The translations under genes were made by a program, and so were the position numbers. From positions 70,227-134,226 of the forward strand of contig JACKOJ010000007.1 in the NCBI GenBank assembly GCA_024234325.1: DNA of 64,000 bases, written 5' to 3'. The notes below the pieces were generated by a model. It saw only the letters and a list, made by a program, of their open reading frames with translations. It made no database searches and was not told the origin of the DNA. Shown here piece by piece: positions 51,682-60,373 of this stretch; position 1 is the first letter of the stretch, and every line of letters starts with the position of its first letter. The stretch comes from Pseudomonadales bacterium (lineage in GTDB: Bacteria > Pseudomonadota > Gammaproteobacteria > Pseudomonadales > Pseudohongiellaceae).

Positions 51682-53418
51682 TTAAAGTGCGCTCAGTTCA
51701 AGAAGTTGTGCATCGTCCAGCCTGTCAGGTGTCACATTCAGGATGCGCATGGCGCCCGTTACAATCTTGGAAAACAACGGCGCCGCAACCTGACTGCCAT
51801 AATGCTCATTGCCGCCGGGCTCATTCATGATGATGACGACGACAATGCGGGGATCGCTGGCAGGCGCGTACCCCACAAACAGAGAGTTGTAGATGTGGCT
51901 CTCGTAGCCGGATGCGCCGACCACGTGGGCCGTGCCGGTTTTGCCGGCGACGCTGTAATAAGGGACATTGGCTGCCGTCGCACCGCCGCCACGCTCTTTG
52001 TCCACTACCGTTTCCAGTGCGGACATCACGTTGTGTGCGATGTCTTCGCTGATAACGTGTTCCGTGGGCAGCGCGGCAAGGCTCTCGGGGCTGAGCTTGA
52101 GCATGGACACCGGCTTCTTGATGCCACCGCTGACCAAAGTGGTATAGGCACTGGCCAGTTGCAGGGCGGTGACAGACAGACCATAACCATAGGAAAGCGT
52201 TGCCGTTTCAATGTCGTGCCAGATGCGGTGATTAGGCAGCACACCGCTGCGCTCCCCGGGGAAACCGGTGCCGGTCGCCGTGCCGAAACCGACGCGCTCC
52301 AGCATGTCGCGCAGGCGATCATGTCCGATGGCGAGCGCCAACTTAGTCGCACCAACGTTGCTGGACTTGGTGATAACGCCCTGCACGGTCAGCACCCCGT
52401 GGTTCACGGCACGGGTCGTCGCATCCGTCACCCAGTCACGCCCCACGCGCATGCGGCCCGGGTTGGTGTCTACCAGCGTCTCCGGGGTGAACATGCCCGA
52501 TTCCAGCGCAGCCGCCACAGTGAAGGCCTTGGCGGTTGAGCCCGGCTCCACCAGGTCTGTCATGGCGCGATTCCGCAGGGCACTGAAGTCGGTGATGATG
52601 CCGCGGTTGTTCGGGTTGTAGGACGGCTGATTCGCCATGGCCAGCACCTCGCCGGTGTGCACGTCCATGACGACGACGGAGGCGGAGCGCGCACCGCGCA
52701 GCAGATACTCGGCCTTGAGTTCCTTGTAGGCGTGATTCTGCAGACGGAAGTCGATGCTCAATTCCAGATTCTTGCCAGGCTGGGCCGGCGCCAGTGTGTC
52801 GAGCTCGCGAATAATGCGGCCACGACGATCCTTCATGACCTGCTGGCGACCGGGAATGCCGCGCAGCCAGTCCTCGAAGGCCAGCTCCATGCCCTCCTGC
52901 CCCTCATCGTCCACATTGGTGAAGCCCACGACGTGCGCCGCAATCTCGCCCTGCGGGTAATACCGCTGGTACTCCTGGCGCGCATACACCCCATCAATGC
53001 CCAGCGCGAGCACACCGTCGGCCTCGGCCGGAGAGATGCGACGCTTGACGAAGAGGAACTCCTTGTCGGCATTGGCTGCGATGTTGCCTGCCAGGGTGGC
53101 AGGTTCGATATCCAGCGCCTTCGCCAGCACCTCGATGTCACGCAACTCCTGGGAAATTTCCTTGGGGTTGACCCAGATGGATTTCACCGGCGTGCTGACC
53201 GCCAGGGGCTCGCCATTGCGATCCGTGATCATGCCGCGATTGGCGGACAGGGGCTCGGTGCGGATGGTCCGCGCATCCCCCTGCCCCTGCAGAAACTCCT
53301 TCTGCAGCACATGCAGGGAGGTGAGTTTCCAGAAAATCGCGCCGACGCAGAGCACCATGACCACGAAGATCAGCACCAGACGCCAGAGAATGGGTTTGTG
53401 AGCAACGCTCTCAGTCAT
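51682..53418 (-). CDS. ftsI: septal transpeptidase FtsI (PBP3)
   Basis: Class B penicillin-binding protein that cross-links septal peptidoglycan with FtsW. 578 residues: membrane anchor (about 12-32), pedestal domain, then the transpeptidase with the SxxK motif STAK (Ser294), SSN (352-354) and KTGT (493-496). Starts inside the ftsL gene (8-base overlap), so translation is coupled. Confidence 0.98.
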   Translation of the reverse strand: MTESVAHKPILWRLVLIFVVMVLCVGAIFWKLTSLHVLQKEFLQGQGDARTIRTEPLSANRGMITDRNGEPLAVSTPVKSIWVNPKEISQELRDIEVLAKALDIEPATLAGNIAANADKEFLFVKRRISPAEADGVLALGIDGVYARQEYQRYYPQGEIAAHVVGFTNVDDEGQEGMELAFEDWLRGIPGRQQVMKDRRGRIIRELDTLAPAQPGKNLELSIDFRLQNHAYKELKAEYLLRGARSASVVVMDVHTGEVLAMANQPSYNPNNRGIITDFSALRNRAMTDLVEPGSTAKAFTVAAALESGMFTPETLVDTNPGRMRVGRDWVTDATTRAVNHGVLTVQGVITKSSNVGATKLALAIGHDRLRDMLERVGFGTATGTGFPGERSGVLPNHRIWHDIETATLSYGYGLSVTALQLASAYTTLVSGGIKKPVSMLKLSPESLAALPTEHVISEDIAHNVMSALETVVDKERGGGATAANVPYYSVAGKTGTAHVVGASGYESHIYNSLFVGYAPASDPRIVVVIIMNEPGGNEHYGSQVAAPLFSKIVTGAMRILNVTPDRLDDAQLLELSAL

Positions 53419-53764
53419 ATCGCACCATCACAACGTCGGAGATGGGCGGCACTTCCATGGCCAGCTCATCGGTGGCTTTGCGCTCGATTCGGCTTTCCAG
53501 GCTGAAGGTACTCTGCTCGATCAGCAGTTGACCCCACTGCACCTGCAGATCGTTGCGCTGCGTGCGCAGTTGCTGCAGCTCATTCAGCAGGTAGCGGTTC
53601 TTGAAAGTGGTGTAGATCACAGAGATACCGGAGCCGAGCACGAGAAGCAGCAACAGAAGAATCACTGCCATGCGGGGCGAAAAAAGTGCAGACCAGTCAT
53701 ACACCGACACCGGGCCGGAGGAACGTCTGATATGGACATTGATCTTGTTGGCTTGTGCGCTCAT
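53411..53764 (-). CDS. ftsL: cell division protein FtsL
   Basis: Small bitopic divisome protein acting with FtsB and FtsQ and activating FtsWI. 117 residues: cytoplasmic N-terminus of about 30 residues, membrane segment (about 31-52), then a leucine-zipper-like coiled coil (LLNELQQLRTQRNDLQVQW). Position between rsmH and ftsI is diagnostic. Confidence 0.93.
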   Translation of the reverse strand: MSAQANKINVHIRRSSGPVSVYDWSALFSPRMAVILLLLLLVLGSGISVIYTTFKNRYLLNELQQLRTQRNDLQVQWGQLLIEQSTFSLESRIERKATDELAMEVPPISDVVMVRYD

Positions 53765-53801
53765 AAACCGGGCATCTTTTTATCGACAGCGTTTGTATTC
53801 T

Positions 53802-54734
53802 TCAGGCGAGTTTTTCTGCAACACGCATAACGGCACTGCGCGCTCTCGGATTGCGCGCCACTTCCGCCTCGCTTGCCTTCACCGCCTTGCCCACCTTGCG
53901 CAGCGTGGGGTGAAGATCGGCGTATTGCACAGGCACCCCCGCGGGAAACTCATCCCCACGGGCCTGTTCATTCATGAATTGTTTGACGATTCTGTCTTCC
54001 AGAGAATGGAAGCTGATGACGACAAGGCGCCCACCGGGGCTCAATACCTCAAGCGCCTGCCCGAGCACGCTTTGCAAATCGTCCAGTTCGCGATTGATGT
54101 GAATGCGAATCCCCTGGAAGGCGCGTGTTGCCGGATGCTTGTTCTTTTCCCAGGCGGGGTTTGCCTGTTTGACGATTTCCGCAAGCTGCAGCGTTGTCGT
54201 AATCGGGGTGACCTGACGCTCCTGAACGATGGCGCGGGCCATGCGGCGAGAGAAACGCTCTTCCCCGTAGCGGTAGAGAACGTCGGCGATTTCCTGCTCA
54301 CCCGCAGTCGCCAGCCATTGCGCCGCACTTTGCCCTTCGTTCGGATTCATTCTCATATCCAAAGGACCGTCCTGAGTGAAACTGAAACCACGCTGCGCCT
54401 CGTCCAACTGGGGAGAGGAGACTCCCAGATCCAACAACACGCCACTCACCCTGCCTGCCTTTCCCGCACTCTCCACCAGCGTTTTCAGCGTGGAGAAACT
54501 TCCCTGCTCTATCACAAATCGTCCGTCTTCTTCGGACAGCGCCTGCGCCGCTGCTATGGCCTGGGGATCCTTGTCGATCCCCATCAGGCCGCCTTCGGCC
54601 TGCAGGCGACTCAGAATCAGGCGCGAATGCCCGCCACGCCCAAAGGTGCCATCCACATAAAAACCGGCGGTGTCCGTAAGCAGCGCATCCACTGCAGGCT
54701 CAAGCAATACTGTTTCATGCTGCAGCGTCTGCAT
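53802..54734 (-). CDS. rsmH: 16S rRNA m4C1402 methyltransferase RsmH (MraW)
   Basis: Adds N4-methyl to C1402 in the ribosomal P site. Partner enzyme RsmI, which methylates the 2'-O of the same base, is encoded 5 kb away. Start at ATG 54734 (MQTLQHETVLLEP) with AGGGTG upstream; the 19-residue longer frame is rejected. 310 residues. DGTFGRGGHS and LLDLGVSSPQLDEA bind SAM; HFNxxxRGFSF region and HSLEDRIVKQFM are conserved. Confidence 0.97.
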   Translation of the reverse strand: MQTLQHETVLLEPAVDALLTDTAGFYVDGTFGRGGHSRLILSRLQAEGGLMGIDKDPQAIAAAQALSEEDGRFVIEQGSFSTLKTLVESAGKAGRVSGVLLDLGVSSPQLDEAQRGFSFTQDGPLDMRMNPNEGQSAAQWLATAGEQEIADVLYRYGEERFSRRMARAIVQERQVTPITTTLQLAEIVKQANPAWEKNKHPATRAFQGIRIHINRELDDLQSVLGQALEVLSPGGRLVVISFHSLEDRIVKQFMNEQARGDEFPAGVPVQYADLHPTLRKVGKAVKASEAEVARNPRARSAVMRVAEKLA

Positions 54735-54794
54735 CGTTTGCACCCTGCCAGGCCTCTCTTCGCTGCACGACGAAAAGCGCCAGGACTCCATTCA

Positions 54795-55250
54795 TTACAG
54801 CGACAGCGACTGCAGCTCTTCCGGGAGCTCGCCACCCGCACTGGTCTGCGACAGCCAAAGCTCGGTCTGCTCCGCCCAGTTCTTCTCGCTCCACAATTCC
54901 AGCTTCTTGCCCTGACCAACCAGCGCCACCTGCTTGTCCAGCTCTGCGTGATTGCGCAGCACCTGGGACAGCAGAATGCGACCACTGCCGTCCATCTCCA
55001 GATCCGTGGCATAACCGATCATCATGCGCTGGAACTTGCGGGTGTCGGCATTGAAGCTGGACAGGGACTCAATCTTCTTCTGGATTTCTTCCCAGACACT
55101 GATCGGGTAGATCAGCAGGCATTTCGCCATGGGGTCGATGGTGGCCACGAGACGCCCGCCAAAATCGTTGACCAATTGGTCGCGATAGCGCGATGGCATG
55201 GCCATTCGCCCTTTCGTGTCCAGATTGATGACGTTGACGCCTCGAAACAC
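54795..55250 (-). CDS. mraZ: transcriptional regulator MraZ
   Basis: DNA-binding repressor of the dcw operon and its own promoter; forms rings of 8-12 subunits. GTG start; 151 residues. Two SpoVT/AbrB-like halves are visible: NLDTKGRMAMPSRYRD (about 9-24) and DGSGRILLSQVLRNHA (about 85-100). First gene of the cluster, with its operator 44-83 bases upstream of the start. Confidence 0.97.
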   Translation of the reverse strand: MFRGVNVINLDTKGRMAMPSRYRDQLVNDFGGRLVATIDPMAKCLLIYPISVWEEIQKKIESLSSFNADTRKFQRMMIGYATDLEMDGSGRILLSQVLRNHAELDKQVALVGQGKKLELWSEKNWAEQTELWLSQTSAGGELPEELQSLSL

Positions 55251-55293
55251 TGCCCTGACCTCTGGTTGACGTGGAACATCACTCTGCAGCCCT

Positions 55294-55333
55294 AAATCTC
55301 CACTTTTCTACAGAATTATCCACTTTTCTCCAC
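55294..55333 (-). promoter_or_regulatory. MraZ operator, four 10-bp units
   Basis: Minus strand shows direct repeats at exact 10-base spacing: GTGGAGAAAA, GTGGATAATT, CTGTAGAAAA, GTGGAGATTT. Three keep the GTGGA core, and the third unit is degenerate. E. coli and other MraZ operators use three or four such GTGG(G/A) boxes with 5-base spacers. The array starts right at the predicted transcription start. Confidence 0.85.
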
Positions 55334-55341
55334 ATTGCGAC

Positions 55342-55370
55342 ACTATAGGCACAGGCAAGGCTTAGCGCAA
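55342..55370 (-). promoter_or_regulatory. sigma-70 promoter of the mra/dcw cluster
   Basis: Minus strand TTGCGC (55365-55370), 17-base spacer, TATAGT (55342-55347). Start site near 55335, immediately in front of the MraZ boxes, so bound MraZ would block clearance. Bases 55378-55540 between this promoter and rnpB hold only AT-rich sequence with no gene. Confidence 0.75.
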
Positions 55371-55540
55371 GCACTATTTGGCGGTTTTTTCAGGAAAATG
55401 CTTATAAAAATCCGGAAGTTACGAGCGTCACTTCACGGCAGAAAGGGTAAAAAGAGTAATTTCAGAACACTAGCAATTACACTTAAAGTGAATTGTTAAG
55501 AACAGGGGGTTTTACGGCCTCGAAAATGAGGAAAAAAGAA

Positions 55541-55925
<385 letters not shown>

Positions 55926-56053
55926 CGCGCAGGTTAAGCCAGCGTACAGTTTTATACAAGCATCTTGTACAAAGGCCCGGTCCCCCACTTTGATTGCCCG
56001 GGATCGCTATGGCACACTGCCAGAGGCATCCCGACAGACCAAGACGAGAATTC

Positions 56054-58672
56054 ATGAGCGCGTCACCTGCCGTTTCCTCCCCCTTGCTCCGCCTGCTGCT
56101 GCGCGCGGCCCTGCTTTTACTCGCACTGTCAGGCGTCCTGGCGCTGGCGGCTGTGTTCTTTCTGGACGCCCTCGCCCGCATTGTCGCCACCCCCATCCTC
56201 GCGGACTATGGCGTTCGGCTTCAGGCGATCGAACAGATCTCCCTCAGCCGCCATCAGATCCGGATTGCCAACATCCGGTTTCTGGCCCCCGACAGTCGCG
56301 ACGAAAGCCTCATCAAGGACCTTACCCTCGACTTCGATCCGGCGGCGCTGCTGGAAGGCCGCTTTCAGCGGCTGCACATTGCCCTGGCGGATATCAACCT
56401 GGACAGCGGCGCTGCCACCAGCGCGAACACCGGCAGCTCCTCCGGAAACCCCGCTGCTACCCTGCCAGCACTGCCGCCCCTCGCCACGCTTGTCGACACC
56501 ATGCAGGCGTTACCGGGAGAGGCAGTGAGCATCGACAGCCTGCGCGTAGCTCCCTACCTGGAGGCAGGCCGTCTCACGGTGACGCGCGATGCCCGGGAGC
56601 TGCGAATGCTCGCCGATTCCAGCGACCTTCAGCTCGACCTGCGACTGAACTGGCAGAACAACGACACGACAAGCACCGCCCCTGAAGCCATCAGCGGCAA
56701 GCTGCTGGCATCGGTTCTGGACCAGAACGTTCTGCGCAGCGACTTCACGCTGACAGAGACAGGGTCTGCCCTGCACTGGGACGCCCACAGCGAGTGGCAA
56801 CTGGCCACCCTTACCGACTATCTGCAGACCCACGAATTAATGCCACCCGCCCTGAGCGCCTTGCAGGGACAGCTCCGCCTGAACACTCACCTGACACTCC
56901 CGACGCCTGATCCTGCGAGCACACCCATCGTGTTTTCCTGGGAGATTGAGACCGGCAGCAACGCCTCCGTCGCCATGGCGGACACGGGAGAGAATCCCGT
57001 GCAGACCCTGCATCTGCTGAGCGTGAATCCGACACTGGGAGACGGAGAGTTTCAGTGGCCGGCAGACCTGAGACTCAATGCCAGCGCCCCCGCACTCACC
57101 CTGACACTGAAACTGCGCGACAGCGACGCCCCCGCTACCCTGCTGCTGGGCCTCGACTCGCTGTCGCTGAACTGCCAGTTGCCAGACGCCTGTCAGGGAC
57201 ACCAGGCGACGTCCCTGCGGGTGCCGGGCTTTGCCCTGCCGGGCATCACCGCCGAGGAAGTGGTGGCCATCAGCAATGGCGATCTCGCACTGGAGAACGG
57301 CAACCTCCGCATGGTATTCGCCACAGGCTCTCGCTTCGAACTCGGCAAGCTGCAGATGCCGGACCTGGAAATCCGCCAGTTCAACGCCCTGGTGCAGGAC
57401 TCCCTCAGCGTGACAGACAACGGCAGCGGCCTGCTGCAGCTCAGCAGCAACGGCCTCGACCTGGTCATGCCCGACATCATTCAGGCCGGCATGGCCAGCC
57501 ATGCCGTCGCCTTCATGAGCGAGCTCAACGGTGAGCTATCGCTGGAAGAACCTGCGGCCTCCCGCATTCGCTCCCAGGTAACCCTGCGCAACCTGGGCAG
57601 CGACTTCCTGCCCCTGAGCCTGCGCATGCCGGAACTGGACCTGCGCCTGGACATGGCCGACCATATCGTGCACACCGACGGGATGCTGCGCCTGGCAAAC
57701 CGGGACATCCTGCATGTCGACAACCGGCTGGATCTGCGCAGCACCTCAGGCCACGCCAGCATCAACGTATCCGAACTGGCCTTTTCGTCAGGCGACGGCA
57801 GCCTTTCTACCTGGTTCTTCCGCCCACCTTTCAATGCCGACGTGATCTCCGGAAGTGTGCAGGCCAGCGCCGAACTCGACTTCGCTCCCGCCGAGGACGG
57901 CACCTGGCTGATCGACGGCCCGCTGTCGGTGATCACCCGGGAGCTGAGCGGCTTCTACGAGGACACCGCCATCGTGGGCGTCAGCGTGTCCCTGCAGGGG
58001 GAATTGCGCCAGAGTCGTGATTTCGTCAGCACCGCTCCCGGCAGAATCGACATCGAACGCATCGACCCCGGTGTTCCGGTGGAACACATCGGGCTGGGTT
58101 TTGATATCAATACCCCGGCAACCCAGGCGACGATCAAGGACATCACCGCCAGCCTGTTTGGCGGCACCGTGAGCTCGCCGGGCCTGACCTACGACTGGTC
58201 TGCCGAGGAAAATCACCTGGCTGTCCGCATCGATCGTCTCGACATCAGTCGCATGCTGGCGCTGGCGGCCTATGACAGCGTTCAGGCTACGGGATACATC
58301 AGCGGCAATCTGCCCATCACCCTGCGCGGCACCACCCCTTCCATCGGCGCCGGCAGCCTCGCTGCCGAAACCCCTGGAGGCGCCATTCGCTACCGTTCGG
58401 CCACAGGCAACACCGGCAATCCTGCGCTGGATTTTGTCAACCAGGCCCTGAGCAATTACCAGTACAGCCTGCTCGACACCACCGTGGACTACCGCACCAG
58501 CGGCGAACTGGCACTGGCCGTGCGCCTGCAGGGGCTGAACCCCGACGTGAACAACGGCCAGCGCATCAATCTCAACCTGAACATCAGCGACAATATTCCC
58601 GACCTGCTGCGTAGTCTGCAGGCGGGCCGTTCGATCGCCGACACCCTGGAAAGGCAGCTCGATGCACGCTGA
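56054..58672 (+). CDS. ydbH: YdbH, AsmA-like intermembrane phospholipid-transport protein
   Basis: Large periplasm-spanning protein of the AsmA-like group (with TamB and YhdP) thought to form a hydrophobic groove carrying phospholipids to the outer membrane. The start at ATG 56054 gives 872 residues with an N-terminal membrane anchor (about 14-37); an ATG 20 codons earlier is in frame but less likely. The rest is a long series of beta strands (for example VDNRLDLRSTSGHASINVSE), and the C-terminal region DTTVDYRTSGELALAVRLQG to LNLNISDNIPDLLRSLQAG is the YdbH/DUF748-like signature. It precedes ynbE and ydbL, the known partner genes, in the same order as in E. coli. Confidence 0.88.
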   Translation: MSASPAVSSPLLRLLLRAALLLLALSGVLALAAVFFLDALARIVATPILADYGVRLQAIEQISLSRHQIRIANIRFLAPDSRDESLIKDLTLDFDPAALLEGRFQRLHIALADINLDSGAATSANTGSSSGNPAATLPALPPLATLVDTMQALPGEAVSIDSLRVAPYLEAGRLTVTRDARELRMLADSSDLQLDLRLNWQNNDTTSTAPEAISGKLLASVLDQNVLRSDFTLTETGSALHWDAHSEWQLATLTDYLQTHELMPPALSALQGQLRLNTHLTLPTPDPASTPIVFSWEIETGSNASVAMADTGENPVQTLHLLSVNPTLGDGEFQWPADLRLNASAPALTLTLKLRDSDAPATLLLGLDSLSLNCQLPDACQGHQATSLRVPGFALPGITAEEVVAISNGDLALENGNLRMVFATGSRFELGKLQMPDLEIRQFNALVQDSLSVTDNGSGLLQLSSNGLDLVMPDIIQAGMASHAVAFMSELNGELSLEEPAASRIRSQVTLRNLGSDFLPLSLRMPELDLRLDMADHIVHTDGMLRLANRDILHVDNRLDLRSTSGHASINVSELAFSSGDGSLSTWFFRPPFNADVISGSVQASAELDFAPAEDGTWLIDGPLSVITRELSGFYEDTAIVGVSVSLQGELRQSRDFVSTAPGRIDIERIDPGVPVEHIGLGFDINTPATQATIKDITASLFGGTVSSPGLTYDWSAEENHLAVRIDRLDISRMLALAAYDSVQATGYISGNLPITLRGTTPSIGAGSLAAETPGGAIRYRSATGNTGNPALDFVNQALSNYQYSLLDTTVDYRTSGELALAVRLQGLNPDVNNGQRINLNLNISDNIPDLLRSLQAGRSIADTLERQLDAR

Positions 58673-58812
58673 CGGCACCGCGAAAATTTTCTTGCAGGAA
58701 CCTGCAGGAAGTTCAGCGGACGTTCATATCCCTCTGTTATAGTAAAGCCGTGAATGACCAAGACGCAGTGTCTGCCAGAGGCAGGGCGTCACCGGAATCA
58801 GGAAAACACACT

Positions 58813-59004
58813 ATGCCAAGCCGTATTGCTTTGTTCACTCTCCTGGCCTCACTGGGCCTGACTGCCTGCACCCCGACAGTACAGGTTGCCATGCCCAACG
58901 AGCCCATCACCATCAACCTCAATGTCCGCATCGAGCACGAGATCCGCGTGAAAGTGGAACGCGAACTCGACGATATGTTCAGCAGCGACAGCGATCTGTT
59001 CTAA
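58813..59004 (+). CDS. ynbE: YnbE-type outer-membrane lipoprotein
   Basis: Small lipoprotein that pairs with YdbH to complete the intermembrane bridge. Start at ATG 58813 (AGGAAA upstream); the longer frame starting at 58750 is rejected because it hides the signal. 63 residues with lipobox LTAC (cysteine at about 19), then a mature segment ITINLNVRIEHEIRVKVERELDD with beta-strand-then-helix character, as in YnbE. It lies between ydbH and ydbL. Confidence 0.85.
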   Translation: MPSRIALFTLLASLGLTACTPTVQVAMPNEPITINLNVRIEHEIRVKVERELDDMFSSDSDLF

Positions 59005-59020
59005 ACCGGGAGAGCACACC

Positions 59021-59359
59021 ATGAAGATTTTCAAGACCCTGACACGCGCCCTGGTGATTGGTCTGGTATTGATCAACACCGCTTTCGCCGCCACGCTGGA
59101 GGAAGCCAAGGCTGCCGGGCTGATCGGCGAAAAACAGGACGGATATATCGGCTTCGTGCAGGCCAGCGTGCCTGCCGATGTGCAGGCCCTGGTCAATGAC
59201 GTGAACACCCAGCGTCGCCAGCGCTATGAGCAGATTGCCCGTGACAACGGCATCGACGTGCGCGATGTGGCCAAACTGGCCTTCACCCGCGCCCTTGAGG
59301 CCACGCAGTCGGGCAATTATGTCGAGTCGGCACCCGGCCAGTGGACCCGCAAGCCCTGA
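59021..59359 (+). CDS. ydbL: YdbL family periplasmic protein (DUF1318)
   Basis: Exported 112-residue protein; in E. coli YdbL modulates YdbH-YnbE assembly. Signal peptide (MKIFKTLTRALVIGLVLINT to AFA, about 23). DUF1318 features are LEEAKAAGLIGEKQDGYIGF and the C-terminal RQRYEQIARDNGIDVRDVAKLAF. It follows ynbE by 16 bases and ends 9 bases before the convergent rsmI stop. No intrinsic terminator is visible there. Confidence 0.9.
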   Translation: MKIFKTLTRALVIGLVLINTAFAATLEEAKAAGLIGEKQDGYIGFVQASVPADVQALVNDVNTQRRQRYEQIARDNGIDVRDVAKLAFTRALEATQSGNYVESAPGQWTRKP

Positions 59360-59368
59360 TGGTGCCGA

Positions 59369-60238
59369 TCAGCCCTTCTGGCTGTCGTCGCTGCGCCGCA
59401 GGGCCAGCTCATACAGGGCGTTCTTCTTCTCACCCGTGATGCGGGCCGCCAGCGTGGCGGCCTGCTTGACGGACAGGGACTCCAGCAGCACCTCCAGCAC
59501 CCGCAGAGCCTCTGCCGACACCTCGCTCTTCGCTGACAACGGTGCGCCATGCACGAGCACCACAAACTCTCCCCTTTGCTGATTCTCATCCGCCGCCGTC
59601 CAGGCCTGCAGCGCTGCCAGCGTGTCCTGGCGGATAGTTTCAAAGGTCTTGGTCAGCTCGCGGCAGATCACCGCCCTGCGCTCGCCACCGAAGGCCTGCA
59701 CCATGTCCTCCAGGCTGTCGAGAATGCGGTGAGGCGACTCGTAAAACACCAGGGTACGGGCCTCTCCTGCCAATTCTTCGAAATAGCGCAGCCGGGCAGC
59801 TCTCTTCGCCGGCGTAAACCCCTCGAAAACAAAGCGGTCACTCGGCAGGCCGGCGGCACTGAGCGCGGTCGTCAAGGCGCTGACCCCGGGCACCGGCACC
59901 ACCGGCAGGCCACGCTCCCGCGCGCGCTGCACCAGACGGTAACCCGGGTCGGAAATCAGGGGAGTCCCGGCGTCACTGATCAGGGCAATGGACTGGCCGC
60001 CCGCCACCAGATCGAGCAGGGATTCTGCACGCGCGTCGTCGCTGAAATCATGATAGGAGGTGGTGCGTGTTCGGATATCAAAGTGTGCCAGCAGCCGGGC
60101 GCTGTGACGGGTGTCCTCCGCCGCGATGAGATCCACGCTGCCCAGCACCTCGATGGCACGAGCAGTCATATCCCCCAGATTGCCAATGGGGGTCGCCACG
60201 ATATACAGCGTGGCAGCGTCGGGAGATTGTGCGGACAT
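59369..60238 (-). CDS. rsmI: 16S rRNA 2'-O-ribose C1402 methyltransferase RsmI
   Basis: Methylates the 2'-O of C1402, the base also methylated by RsmH. Start at ATG 60238 (MSAQSPDAATLYIVATPIGN) with GGAAG upstream; a 38-residue upstream extension is rejected. 289 residues. TP-methylase fold: LYIVATPIGNLGDMT, EDTRHSARLL, SDAGTPLISDPGYRLV and PGVSALTTALSAAG are all conserved. Confidence 0.97.
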   Translation of the reverse strand: MSAQSPDAATLYIVATPIGNLGDMTARAIEVLGSVDLIAAEDTRHSARLLAHFDIRTRTTSYHDFSDDARAESLLDLVAGGQSIALISDAGTPLISDPGYRLVQRARERGLPVVPVPGVSALTTALSAAGLPSDRFVFEGFTPAKRAARLRYFEELAGEARTLVFYESPHRILDSLEDMVQAFGGERRAVICRELTKTFETIRQDTLAALQAWTAADENQQRGEFVVLVHGAPLSAKSEVSAEALRVLEVLLESLSVKQAATLAARITGEKKNALYELALRRSDDSQKG

Positions 60239-60373
60239 AGAAGGGCTTCCGGGCTCGTTGCGTGCAGCCCGGAGTATACACAGCCCGGCCCGGCCATGCA
60301 TGCCGGGGCGTGTTGCTCGCCCGGGGCAACTGTAATAAGCTTCCAGCACCATTCGCAGTCAGTTTCTCCACCC

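Noticed and set aside
55951..55972. TACAAG-CAT-CTTGTA inverted repeat as a LexA box
   Set aside because: It does not match the CTGT-N8-ACAG pattern; more likely part of the rnpB promoter region.
59549..60373. Upstream in-frame extension of lpoA antisense to rsmI
   Set aside because: It would place the signal peptide and lipobox far inside the protein; ATG 60374 gives a proper lipoprotein.
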